A stretch of 64,000 bases of DNA, from positions 434,001 to 498,000 of the forward strand of contig DASUNM010000027.1 of the NCBI GenBank assembly GCA_036277115.1, read 5' to 3'. Positions 15,535 to 23,577 of the stretch are shown here, piece after piece. Position 1 is the first letter of the stretch; the number at the start of each line of letters is the position of its first letter. The notes below the pieces were generated by a model. It ran no database searches. It was not told the origin of the DNA and saw only the letters and a list, made by a program, of their open reading frames with translations. This stretch comes from Pyrinomonadaceae bacterium. GTDB taxonomy: Bacteria > Acidobacteriota > Blastocatellia > Pyrinomonadales > Pyrinomonadaceae. The position numbers and the translations under genes were made by a program.

Positions 15535-17151
15535 ATGAGCACTGAATTTCGACCGCGCAAACTAGGCGAGTACGGCCGCATCGCGCTGAAGCGCAAATGG
15601 ATGATCATCCTGCCCACGCTCGCGATTGGCCTGGCCATCGGCTACGTCGCGTTTCGTCTGCCGGACATCTACGAATCGACCACGCTAATCGTCGTAAAGT
15701 CTTCGACGCTGCCGAATTCGGTGGTGCCGACGGTTACGGAAGAAACGCTGACACGCGAACTCGCCAGCATTTCTCAAGTCGTCACCAGCCGCAGTTCGCT
15801 GCAACCGCTGGTGGAAAAGTACGACCTGTACAAAGAAGAGCGGGCGCGTGGCGAAGCGATGGAAGTGATCATGGACAACATGCTCGAGGCGATTAACGTC
15901 AAGGTCAACACCAGCCGCAACGATATTACGAACGCCTTCAACATCAGCTACCGCGGACGCGATCCGAAAACTACCCAGGCCGTCGCCCGCGAACTCGCGA
16001 GCAAGTACATCGACGAGCAGACTATCGGGACGGTCAACGCGGGCGCGTCAGCCAAGCAGTTCATGGAAGAACAAGTGCGCGCTGCGAAAGAGGAGGTCGA
16101 CGCAATCGACACGCAGCGGCTCGCTTATCTGCAACAGAACATGAACAACCTGCCGTCGCAGTCGCAGGCGCTGGTCGGCCGGCTAACGGCTTTGCATGAA
16201 GAGCAGAAGGCGCTGATCGCGGAACAGGGCCGCCTGCGCGATTTAGGGGCCGCGTATCGCAACCAGCTTGGCGACATCACCAAAAGTCACGAGCAGGAAA
16301 TCGTGCTGGCCTCGGAGGGGGCGACTGATCCGAAGACCACCGCCGCCTGGGCCCAATTGGTTAGCCGCCGCTCAGAGTATGAAGGCGAACTGCAAATTTT
16401 GAATACGCAGTACAAAGAAAAGCATCCGGACGTCATCGCGAAGAAAAAGCAGATTGAAGACATCAAGTCGCAGCAGGATCAGATGATGAACGAGTGGAAA
16501 GACCGGATCGAAGAGCGGAGACAGAAACTGACGAAGCTCAGCGACCCGCGCCTGTTAACGCTGCGCACGAACATTGCAATGGTCGAAGGCGACATGGATC
16601 GGCAGAACCGTTTGCTGGCCGAAACTAATCGGCAAATCGCCGAGCTCAACGTGCGCATCAACGCGATCCCGGAAGCAGAAGTTGGTTTGCAAACAATCGA
16701 CCGTGAATACCAAACCAAGAAAACGAATTACGACAACCTGCTTCTGCAACAGTCGAAGATCGTTGTGGGCGCGGACGCGGCGAAGGTCCAGCAAAGCGGC
16801 GGCATCCAGGTGGTTGACCCGGCAAACCTGCCGGAGAAACCGGTCGCGCCGAAGCGTCTCATGCTGACGGCAGGCGGCTTCGGAATTGGCTTCGCGCTGG
16901 GCCTCTTGCTCGTCCTGATTTTTGAAGTGCGCCGTTTGTTCACGATTCAGACGGTTGAAGACGCGAAGCACTACACCAGCCTGCCGGTGCTCGCTTCGAT
17001 TCCTGAACTGCTGACACCGGCCGAAGCGGTCGCCATTCCGCGCCGCAAAAGTCTCGCACTGGCCGCCGGCATCGCCGCGGCAGTTGTCGCAGTACCGATG
17101 CTCGCTTTTGTTTTAACTCTGACGCACGTGTTCGAAAAGATCAGCCAGTAA
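15535..17151 (+). CDS. Wzz/GumC-type polysaccharide chain-length determinant of the exosortase locus
   Basis: A 538-residue protein with AGAGGAG about 8 nt before the ATG. Wzz domain: N-terminal membrane helix at about residues 21-40 (KWMIILPTLAIGLAIGYVAF), then a long periplasmic region with coiled-coil character (residues 170-400), a Pro/Gly-rich hinge with PANLPEKPVAPKR at about 430-442, a second membrane helix LMLTAGGFGIGFALGLLLVL, and an extra C-terminal hydrophobic segment near 507-530. Such polysaccharide co-polymerases set chain length and link Wzx/Wzy synthesis to the outer-membrane exporter and the tyrosine kinase, both encoded downstream. The kinase domain is separate here, as in proteobacterial exosortase loci. 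Confidence 0.9.
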   Translation: MSTEFRPRKLGEYGRIALKRKWMIILPTLAIGLAIGYVAFRLPDIYESTTLIVVKSSTLPNSVVPTVTEETLTRELASISQVVTSRSSLQPLVEKYDLYKEERARGEAMEVIMDNMLEAINVKVNTSRNDITNAFNISYRGRDPKTTQAVARELASKYIDEQTIGTVNAGASAKQFMEEQVRAAKEEVDAIDTQRLAYLQQNMNNLPSQSQALVGRLTALHEEQKALIAEQGRLRDLGAAYRNQLGDITKSHEQEIVLASEGATDPKTTAAWAQLVSRRSEYEGELQILNTQYKEKHPDVIAKKKQIEDIKSQQDQMMNEWKDRIEERRQKLTKLSDPRLLTLRTNIAMVEGDMDRQNRLLAETNRQIAELNVRINAIPEAEVGLQTIDREYQTKKTNYDNLLLQQSKIVVGADAAKVQQSGGIQVVDPANLPEKPVAPKRLMLTAGGFGIGFALGLLLVLIFEVRRLFTIQTVEDAKHYTSLPVLASIPELLTPAEAVAIPRRKSLALAAGIAAAVVAVPMLAFVLTLTHVFEKISQ

Positions 17152-17205
17152 GGTACGCACGCCTCAGGCGTGCTGAAACGCAGCAGGCGAGGACGCCGGC
17201 GTACC
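17152..17205. repeat. Inverted repeat in the gap before the ExeA-like ATPase gene
   Basis: GGTACGC at 17152 pairs with GCGTACC ending at 17205, and an inner hairpin ACGCCTCAGGCGT lies at 17159-17171. It fills most of the 72-nt gap between the two genes. Confidence 0.65.
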
Positions 17206-17223
17206 AGCCCCACGGAGAAAGCC

Positions 17224-18396
17224 ATGTACATAGAATTTTACGGACTGAAAGAGTTGCCATTCGCGCTGACCCCCGATCCGCGCTTCCTTTACTTCACGCC
17301 TTCGCACACGGAAGTGATGGCGAATCTGCACTACGGCATCGAGAGCGGCCGCGGCCTCATCGTCGTGACTGGCGAAGTCGGCACCGGCAAGACGACCTTG
17401 CTGCGCTGGATGATGCAGCGCCTGGATCGCACGGTGATGGTGGCTTACATCTTCAACCCGCGCCTGTCCGTCGCAGAGTTCTATCAATATCTCGCGACCC
17501 TCTTCAACATTGGCGAGTGGGAAAACAAATCGGACCTGCTGATCGAACTCGGCAGGGTTCTCGAGTCGCGTCACAACCGTGGCCTGCGCACGGTGCTGGT
17601 CGTTGATGAAGGACACGGCTTGTCCACGGAAGTCCTGGAAGAGATTCGGCTGCTGTGCAACTTCGAATCGGACACTGCGAAGCACCTGCAAATTGTGCTG
17701 ACCGGACAGCCGGAGCTGCGCGAGGTTTTGAATCAACCCAACCTGCGCCAACTTAAACAACGTGTCGCGCTGCGTTGCGAAATTACCGCGCTGCCGAACG
17801 TCGAAGAGACGGCCCAGTACATCGCTTCTCGTTTGAAGGTTGCCGGCGCGGCGAAGACCGACCTTTTCTCGCCGGGCGCCGTCGACTACATCTTTCGGTG
17901 TGCCGCAGGCATCCCGCGCAACATTAACAATCTTTGCGACAACGCGCTGCTCAACGGCTTCGCCTCCGGCGCCACGGTGATTAGCCGCGCGATGATTGAA
18001 GAAGTCGCGGCCACGTTCGACATGTTGCCGCGGCGCACCAGTGAGACGCCCCAGGTCCAAAACGATCACAGCCGCATCTTTAATTCCGCCGCGCGTGCGG
18101 AACTGTGGGCCGCCGGTAACGGCGATAGTGATCTCAAATCTCAGGTCTCGGATCTCAAATCTCAGGTCTCGGATCTCAGATCCGGGAACGGCGATTCCTC
18201 ACCGATGGAACGGCGCGATGCTTCGCCCGGATTTTCAGAGCGGCCCACGAATGGCGACAGCTTCTCGCTGGTCTCGCCGGCCCCGGAACCTGAAATCAAA
18301 TACTCACGACGTACTGACCCAATCAGCATTGACGAGCTGGGCTCGGCTTACAGCCGCTCAGGCAACGGGAGAGGAAACAATGGGCAGAGTCTATGA
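17224..18396 (+). CDS. Exosortase-locus AAA ATPase (ExeA/GspA-like)
   Basis: From the ATG at 17224 (GGAGAAA just upstream) the protein has 390 residues. MYIEFYGLKELPFALTPDPR is the typical beginning of the ExeA-like ATPases of exosortase loci. Walker A is GEVGTGKTTLL (about residues 50-60) and Walker B is VLVVDEGH (about 124-131). The AAA domain ends near residue 285 with the IPRNINNLCDNALL sensor region. The remaining 100 residues are low complexity and contain two and a half copies of DLKSQVS encoded by a 21-bp DNA repeat. The last 17 nt overlap the kinase gene. The role is presumably energy coupling or regulation in polysaccharide export; no substrate has been established for this family. 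Confidence 0.9.
   Translation: MYIEFYGLKELPFALTPDPRFLYFTPSHTEVMANLHYGIESGRGLIVVTGEVGTGKTTLLRWMMQRLDRTVMVAYIFNPRLSVAEFYQYLATLFNIGEWENKSDLLIELGRVLESRHNRGLRTVLVVDEGHGLSTEVLEEIRLLCNFESDTAKHLQIVLTGQPELREVLNQPNLRQLKQRVALRCEITALPNVEETAQYIASRLKVAGAAKTDLFSPGAVDYIFRCAAGIPRNINNLCDNALLNGFASGATVISRAMIEEVAATFDMLPRRTSETPQVQNDHSRIFNSAARAELWAAGNGDSDLKSQVSDLKSQVSDLRSGNGDSSPMERRDASPGFSERPTNGDSFSLVSPAPEPEIKYSRRTDPISIDELGSAYSRSGNGRGNNGQSL
18129..18181. repeat. 21-bp tandem repeat inside the ATPase gene
   Basis: GATCTCAAATCTCAGGTCTCG occurs twice in tandem plus a partial third copy (GATCTCAGATCCG). The 21-bp period keeps the frame and produces DLKSQVS repeats in the unstructured tail. Confidence 0.8.
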
Positions 18397-19450
18397 CGCG
18401 CTGAAGCGGGCCGAATCCGCTCCGCGCACTTCTACTTCTTCAGTCAGCCAGACTGGCAACGCAGATAACGTCTCGTATTTCGTTCCGAGACAGGCAGAGC
18501 ATCCATGGGATGTCGCGCCGTTCACTGCGATGCCGGTCGGCACCAATTCAGCGTCCACTGCGCACACGGATGAGGCGACCGGCGGGCCGGCACTCCCCGG
18601 CGGACCAGCTTCCCGTGATGCTGGGGCAACCTTGGGCGCTGTCGGATCGGCGCGCGCCGTCGAGTTCTCTTCGCGAGTAATCTCGACCGCGCGCGTCGAA
18701 CCACATCTTTTCGCCGTCACTTCTCCGCGCTCGCCTGAGTGTGAGCACTTTCGCGCGCTGCGCACGAAACTGCTGGAAGCCGGCGAGCGGCAAAACATGC
18801 GCGCTTTTGTCATCACCAGCGCCGGCATCGGCGAAGGCAAAACTCTGACGAGTTTGAACCTGGCGTGGCTGCTGGCGCAGACAGACGGCGTCAGGGCTTT
18901 GCTGATCGACGCAGACTTGCGCCGGCCTTCAACTGCGCACTACCTGGGAATTGAAAATGAAGTTGGCTTGTCGGAAGTACTGACCGGCGAAACGAAACTG
19001 GCGCAGGCCATCGTGAAGCTTCAGCCTGCCGGCCTGCATTTGCTGCCCGGTGGCGCTGCCCGTGAAGACGTGGCTGAGCTGTTGTCGGGACCGCGTTTTG
19101 GCCACCTGCTTGATGAAGCGCGCAAGCACTTTGATTACATCATCATCGACGCCCCGCCGCTGGGCGTGTTCACCGACGCGAACCTTTTGATCAATCGTGC
19201 CGACGGCGCGTTGATGGTTGTGCGCTCAGGCAAGACGCGTTATGCGGTAGTCGATCGGCTCCTGGAGCAATTGCCACGCGAACGAATGCTGGGCGTCGTG
19301 CTGAATCGCGCTGAAGCATCAAGCGATGAAGCTGCTTACTACTATCAACAGCAACGCTATGCCGCGCGACCGGAAGCTGAGGGCGAAGTCGAATCGAGCG
19401 ACGATCGCGAACTCGAAATGATTTATATCGAGGAGGACGTGGTGTCCTGA
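18380..19450 (+). CDS. Exopolysaccharide tyrosine autokinase (BY-kinase, CpsD/Wzc-C type)
   Basis: The ATG at 18380 (after GAGAGGAAAC) gives 356 residues starting MGRVYDALKRAES, the usual start of exosortase-locus tyrosine kinases; the frame continues upstream inside the ATPase gene but without family similarity. Walker A SAGIGEGKTL (about residues 146-155), Walker A' LLIDADLRRP (about 174-183) and Walker B IIIDAPPLG (about 254-262) are all present. The C-terminus has a short Tyr cluster, YYYQQQRY, and another Tyr in EMIYIEED as likely autophosphorylation sites. A disordered region of about 100 residues precedes the kinase domain. It should act with the Wzz-like protein at 15535 to control polymer length. 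Confidence 0.92.
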   Translation: MGRVYDALKRAESAPRTSTSSVSQTGNADNVSYFVPRQAEHPWDVAPFTAMPVGTNSASTAHTDEATGGPALPGGPASRDAGATLGAVGSARAVEFSSRVISTARVEPHLFAVTSPRSPECEHFRALRTKLLEAGERQNMRAFVITSAGIGEGKTLTSLNLAWLLAQTDGVRALLIDADLRRPSTAHYLGIENEVGLSEVLTGETKLAQAIVKLQPAGLHLLPGGAAREDVAELLSGPRFGHLLDEARKHFDYIIIDAPPLGVFTDANLLINRADGALMVVRSGKTRYAVVDRLLEQLPRERMLGVVLNRAEASSDEAAYYYQQQRYAARPEAEGEVESSDDRELEMIYIEEDVVS

Positions 19451-19487
19451 TTTTCTCCCTCTCCCTTTGGGAGAGGGAACCAAAGAT

Positions 19488-20873
19488 ATGAACTCATCGC
19501 GCCTTAAAGCCCGTACGATTCTCCTGCTGCTGGTCGAAGCAATGTTGCTCTTCGTCGGCCTGGTAATCGCTGTGTATGTGCGGATGGGCGCGGGAGATGC
19601 CGAAGACGCGCTGATTAATCGCTACGGATTTTACAAAGCCGCGCTGGCGACACTCTTCTGCCTGACATCTTTCTATTTCTTTGACCTCTACGATTTCGTG
19701 GTCATGCGTGACCGGCGCGAGTTGGTATTGCGCATGCTGCAAGCGCTTGGCCTCGCGTGGATAGCGCTGGCGTTGATGTTCTATGCGCTGCCGCAGGTGA
19801 TGATTGGCCGTGGCGTGACCCTGATTTCTTTGCCGCTGGCCCTGCTGTTGATGGTCGCCTGGCGGCTTTCGATTCATTGGTTTCTCGGCCATCCGGAACT
19901 GGGCGAGCGCATTCTGATCGTCGGTTCCGGCGAGTTTGCGGTCGAGATCGCTAAGGAAACATTGCAACGCAAAGACGCGGGCTATCGCGTCGTCGGCTTT
20001 GTCGACAACGATCCGGCGCTGGTGGGAAAGAGCTTGATCAATCCGAAAGTGATCGGCCTGACATCAGAATTGGCTTCGCTGGTTAAACGGGAGAACATCG
20101 ATCGGCTGGTCGTCGCCATCGGCGATCGACGCGGGCAGTTTCCCACGCAGGAGCTTTTGAAACTGAGTTTGTCCGGCGATGTGACGATTGAAGAAAGCGC
20201 GTCATTCTACGAACGGTTGACCGGGCGCGTGCTGCTCGACATGATTCGGCCTTCGTGGCTGATCTTCTCAAGCCGTGGTCGTCGCGCGCGCATCAACGAG
20301 TTCGCGCGGAGCGCCATGCATCGCATCATCGCGCTGATAGGCGCAATCCTTTCGCTGCCAATCGCAATCATTACCGCCATCGTGATCAAGCTCGAGTCGC
20401 GCGGCCCCATCCTTTACCAGCAGGAACGCGTGGGCAAGAACGGCCGGCCGTTCCGGCTGATGAAGTTTCGTTCGATGCGGACCGATGCTGAGAAAGACGG
20501 TCCCGTTTGGGCCAAGACCGATGACGAACGCATGACGCGGGTCGGCCGCATCATTCGCAAGATTCGCGTCGACGAGATTCCGCAGTTTTGGAACATTCTG
20601 CGCGGCGACATGAACTTCGTTGGCCCGCGTCCGGAGCGGCCACACTTTGTCGCGCAGCTCGCGCAGGAGATTCCGTACTACGAACAGCGCCACCTGATGG
20701 CGCCGGGCCTGACGGGCTGGGCGCAGATCAACTATCCGTACGGCGCGTCGATCGAAGACGCCAAACAGAAGCTGCAATACGATCTGTACTACATGAAGAA
20801 CCAGAACGTGGCGCTCGATGCGACCATCATGTTCGAAACGGTCAAGACGATCTTGTTTGGAAAGGGAACCTGA
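19488..20873 (+). CDS. Undecaprenyl-phosphate sugar phosphotransferase initiating the exopolysaccharide
   Basis: The ATG at 19488 (GAGAGGGAACC upstream) gives 461 residues. The N-terminal half has four to five membrane helices and a CoA-binding-like Rossmann segment (ERILIVGSGEFAVEIAKE near residue 145). The C-terminal half is the bacterial sugar transferase domain: a helix at about 285-305, then GPILYQQERVGKNGRPF, KFRSMRTDAE near residue 325, and RVDEIPQFWNILRGDMNFVG near 360-380. This enzyme transfers a sugar phosphate from a nucleotide sugar to undecaprenyl phosphate and so starts each repeat unit. It matches the sugar transferase regularly found with exosortases. A 37-nt gap follows the kinase gene. 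Confidence 0.93.
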   Translation: MNSSRLKARTILLLLVEAMLLFVGLVIAVYVRMGAGDAEDALINRYGFYKAALATLFCLTSFYFFDLYDFVVMRDRRELVLRMLQALGLAWIALALMFYALPQVMIGRGVTLISLPLALLLMVAWRLSIHWFLGHPELGERILIVGSGEFAVEIAKETLQRKDAGYRVVGFVDNDPALVGKSLINPKVIGLTSELASLVKRENIDRLVVAIGDRRGQFPTQELLKLSLSGDVTIEESASFYERLTGRVLLDMIRPSWLIFSSRGRRARINEFARSAMHRIIALIGAILSLPIAIITAIVIKLESRGPILYQQERVGKNGRPFRLMKFRSMRTDAEKDGPVWAKTDDERMTRVGRIIRKIRVDEIPQFWNILRGDMNFVGPRPERPHFVAQLAQEIPYYEQRHLMAPGLTGWAQINYPYGASIEDAKQKLQYDLYYMKNQNVALDATIMFETVKTILFGKGT

Positions 20874-20911
20874 CATTTAAGATTTGCCATTTGTCATTTG
20901 AAATTTGGCAA
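20874..20911. repeat. Short inverted repeat in the intergenic gap
   Basis: TTTGCCATTTGTCATTTG is followed by AAATTTGGCAA. This is a tandem-like word (ATTTGxCATTTG) that can fold back on itself. It lies between the sugar transferase stop and the export gene. Confidence 0.55.
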
Positions 20912-20927
20912 GACTGGAGCTGGAGCC

Positions 20928-21734
20928 ATGAAGAAGACGTTAATGCAAACATTGGTGATCGCGAGCGCGCTGGCAATCGCGGGCGCCACGTTCGCTCAAT
21001 CGCCAACCGCCACGCGGCAACGCCGCACGGCAGCGGAGGAAACTCAATCCACCGCGACTGCGCAGCCTTCGCCAACGCCTGAAGTCACCGCGGACGGGCA
21101 GACGAACCGCATGGATGCGTCTTCGGATGAAGAGGCGATCGTGCAGCAGTACAACAATTTCTTCACGACTTATCGGCTCGGCCCCGAGGATGTGATCTCG
21201 GTCAACGTTTTTGCGCAAGAACGTTACTCAAAGCAGGGCATCGTCATTCCGCCCAGCGGTCGAATTTATCTCGCGCTGATTCCGGATGGCATCTTCGTCA
21301 ACGGCAAGACCGTAGACCAGGTCGCAGAACTGATCACGAAGCGTTACGACGAATACATTTTTACCCCGCAGGTCACCGTGTCGCTCGATCGCGCCGGTTC
21401 ATATCGCTACAGCGTAGTTGGCGACGTCGCACAGCCCGGAATTCGCCTGATGACGCGACGATTGTCTGTGACCGAAGCTATTGCCGAATCTGGTGGCGTT
21501 CTGCAAACCGGTAACAAGAGCAAAGTTTATGTGCTGCGCAAGCAGGCGAATGGGAACTTGCAGCCGATTCCGGTCAACGTGAGCGCCATCTACAAAGGGC
21601 AAGCCCCGGATTCCGTCTATCTCCAGCCGGGCGATCAGGTCATCGTGCCGGGGAACAAGTGGAAGACATTCGACAAGATCACGAGTTTCCTGCCAGTGCT
21701 AAGTTTCGCGCGTATCTTTACCGGAGGATTCTGA
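20928..21734 (+). CDS. Polysaccharide export protein (Wza-like, SLBB domain)
   Basis: The ATG at 20928 (CTGGAGCC upstream) gives 268 residues with a Sec signal peptide ending ATFAQ at about residue 22. A low-complexity Thr/Pro segment follows. The Poly_export domain begins with YRLGPEDVISVNVFAQERYS at about 83-102, followed by GRIYLALIPDGIFVNGKTV. An SLBB-like domain is at about 165-245 (YSVVGDVAQPGIRLMTRRLS... YLQPGDQVIVPG). It forms or contributes to the outer-membrane polysaccharide channel. The signal shows no lipobox Cys. It is the expected partner of the Wzz-like and kinase proteins. Confidence 0.92.
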   Translation: MKKTLMQTLVIASALAIAGATFAQSPTATRQRRTAAEETQSTATAQPSPTPEVTADGQTNRMDASSDEEAIVQQYNNFFTTYRLGPEDVISVNVFAQERYSKQGIVIPPSGRIYLALIPDGIFVNGKTVDQVAELITKRYDEYIFTPQVTVSLDRAGSYRYSVVGDVAQPGIRLMTRRLSVTEAIAESGGVLQTGNKSKVYVLRKQANGNLQPIPVNVSAIYKGQAPDSVYLQPGDQVIVPGNKWKTFDKITSFLPVLSFARIFTGGF

Positions 21735-21739
21735 GAAAT

Positions 21740-21911
21740 CAGTGGGCAGTGAGCAGTGAGCAGTGAGCAGGATGATAAGACACGGAGACACGGAGAGAGG
21801 GAGACACGGAGAAACGCGCGGGCGTTCTCAGCGTCTCCCCGTCCCCCCATTTCCCCGTCTTCTCGTAGCGCTTCTCCTTCTGCTCACTGCTCACTGCTCA
21901 CTGCCCACTGC
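21740..21911. repeat. Short tandem words forming a long inverted repeat
   Basis: The left arm (21740-21770) is built from (CAGTGAG)n words and the right arm (21880-21911) is its inverse (CTCACTG)n. Between them lie purine-rich GACACGGAGA words and their complement-like CCCCGTC words. The right arm is translated as part of the signal peptide of the next gene. Confidence 0.8.
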
Positions 21912-22848
21912 CTCCGCCGCGACCTGGAGTCGTCAGAAATCTGGCACGATGGCGTGGCTGCACGCCGTTCAATTTCTCGATCAAAATCACGGCTGGGTCG
22001 CCGGCAGCGGCGGCACGTTGCTGGAAACAGGCGACGGCGGTGCAACCTGGAAGCGAGTAGCGACTCTCACCAAAGACACCCTCCGCGACGTTTGCTTCGT
22101 TGACGAGCATACGGGCTGGCTCATCGCTGAACGTGATGTTTACAAGCTGAAGACGAATGACGAAGCGCGTTCCTATCTGCTGCGCACAGACGACGGCGGA
22201 TTGACGTGGCGACCAATCTACCTTGACGGGACCGATCTTAACGCGCGTCTCGTACGCGTAATATTTGCGGACGCCGCGCACGGTTGGGTGTTTGGCGAAA
22301 CCGGCGTGGTGCTGGCGACCAGCGATGGCGGCGCGCATTGGACGCCTCAATCTCCTCCGACCAGGCATCTGCTCTTGGGTGGCGCGTTCTTCGACAGTTC
22401 ACGGCTGTGGTTGGTGGGCGCGAGCTCCACAATTATTCACACCAGCAACAGCGGCGTTACCTGGCAGACAGCAACTGTGCGGGACAACGTGAAGTTTCGA
22501 TTCCACTCAACCAGCTTCATCAGCGATCGTCTGGGATGGGCGGTCGGCTCATCCGGCCGAATCTTCGCGACCAGCGACGGTGGGCGCACCTGGTTTTCAC
22601 AGAGATCAAACGTCGCAGTCGATCTGCTCGATGTTAAGTTCATCAGTCCCTCGGAAGGCTGGGCCGCCGGCGCCAACGGAACTCTTCTGCGTACCGTCAA
22701 CGGGGGCCGTCACTGGTTCGCTGAAACCACAGGAATTTCACACGAGCTGACGCGCATCCACTTCGTCGATCGAAATCACGGCTGGGCCGTTGGTTTCGGC
22801 GGAACGATCCTTAAACTCGGCCAGTCAACTGCGCCCTCGCTCCGTTAG
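21772..22848 (+). CDS. Secreted YCF48/HCF136-like BNR beta-propeller protein
   Basis: A 358-residue protein from the ATG at 21772; a GTG at 21763 is also in frame. An Arg/Gly-rich leader (translated repeat DNA) precedes a hydrophobic signal segment of about residues 30-50 ending TASAA. The mature part has at least six BNR-type blades with the GW(V/A)xGxxGT...TxDGGxxW pattern (for example GWVAGSGGTLLETGDGG, GWVFGETGVVLATSDGG, GWAVGSSGRIFATSDGG). In plants and cyanobacteria such proteins help photosystem II assembly; in exopolysaccharide loci of non-phototrophs they are secreted proteins of unknown role. The true start is uncertain because the 5' end lies in repeat DNA. Confidence 0.85.
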   Translation: MIRHGDTERGRHGETRGRSQRLPVPPFPRLLVALLLLLTAHCSLPTASAATWSRQKSGTMAWLHAVQFLDQNHGWVAGSGGTLLETGDGGATWKRVATLTKDTLRDVCFVDEHTGWLIAERDVYKLKTNDEARSYLLRTDDGGLTWRPIYLDGTDLNARLVRVIFADAAHGWVFGETGVVLATSDGGAHWTPQSPPTRHLLLGGAFFDSSRLWLVGASSTIIHTSNSGVTWQTATVRDNVKFRFHSTSFISDRLGWAVGSSGRIFATSDGGRTWFSQRSNVAVDLLDVKFISPSEGWAAGANGTLLRTVNGGRHWFAETTGISHELTRIHFVDRNHGWAVGFGGTILKLGQSTAPSLR

Positions 22849-22853
22849 GACAA

Positions 22854-22932
22854 GTGGCAGAGACTCTAGTCTGTGGTTTCTTCTCAGACGTGCTCAATCT
22901 CAGTTGAATTCACAGACTGAAGTCTGTGCCAC
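22854..22932. repeat. Inverted repeat between genes
   Basis: GTGGCAGAGACTCTAGTCTGTG at the left and CACAGACTGAAGTCTGTGCCAC at the right are imperfect inverses, and each half can also fold on its own (AGACTxxAGTCT). It occupies the gap after the BNR gene. Confidence 0.7.
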
Positions 22933-23012
22933 GTGACCAACCATTGACAGAGCCGGAGCACAGTAGTAGAAACTCCGCGCATTCAAACCCCAATCTTAAG
23001 GAGATTTAACGG

Positions 23013-23492
23013 ATGAAGAGACATCTACTTCTGGCCGCCGTCCTGGTTTTGACTCTGGCCAGCTTATCGATCGCACAGGAGGCGACCCCCTCGCCGACAC
23101 CGAAACCGAAAGCACCTCGCGTAACCCAGGCCATGCTGCAAAAGGATCTCGCGGAAAAAGAAACTGAGCTGTGGAATGGCTTCAAGAACAAGGATATGAA
23201 GCCGTTTGACATGTATCTCGGCAAGGATGTCGTTGTCGTCGACAGCGGCGGCGTGATGGCAAAAGGGAGCCTTCCCGACGGGATGAAGATGTGCGACATC
23301 AAATCCTTTTCCTTGAGCGATTGGAAGCTGACCAAGCCCACCACGACGACGGCTTTATTGGTTTACAAAGGTACTCAGGAAGGGACCTGTGCCGGTGCGC
23401 CGGTACCAGCGACTGTTTGGGTGAGCAGCCTCTGGGTGAAACGTAAAGATGCGTGGGTAACGGTTTTCCACCAGGAAACCGCGGCGCGATAA
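23013..23492 (+). CDS. Secreted DUF4440/SnoaL-like (NTF2-fold) protein
   Basis: A 159-residue protein with AAGGAG 10 nt before the ATG. The signal peptide (MKRHLLLAAVLVLTLASLSIAQ) is followed by a Pro-rich linker and then a cone-shaped NTF2-like domain: LAEKETELWNGFKNKDMKPFDMYL, DVVVVDSGGVMAKG, WVSSLWVKRKDAWVTVFHQET. The last segment is the usual end of DUF4440 domains. The molecular function of such secreted single-domain proteins is unknown. It is a stand-alone gene flanked by palindromic repeats on both sides. Confidence 0.82.
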   Translation: MKRHLLLAAVLVLTLASLSIAQEATPSPTPKPKAPRVTQAMLQKDLAEKETELWNGFKNKDMKPFDMYLGKDVVVVDSGGVMAKGSLPDGMKMCDIKSFSLSDWKLTKPTTTTALLVYKGTQEGTCAGAPVPATVWVSSLWVKRKDAWVTVFHQETAAR

Positions 23493-23497
23493 CAACC

Positions 23498-23577
23498 GAG
23501 TCCAAAGTCGCAAGTCCAAAGTCCAACGTCTGTGAATGACGCGGGGCTTTGGACTTTAGACGTCAGACGTTGGACTC
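23498..23577. repeat. Inverted repeat made of GTCCAAAGTCC-type words
   Basis: GAGTCCAAAGTCGCAAGTCC pairs with the inverse words GGACTTTAGACGTCAGACG and TTGGACTC. The right part encodes the last residues and the stop codon of lysS on the minus strand. Confidence 0.75.

Noticed and set aside
21763..21771. GTG start of the BNR protein gene
   Set aside because: The ATG nine bases later is preferred, but the whole 5' end is repeat DNA, so either start is uncertain.
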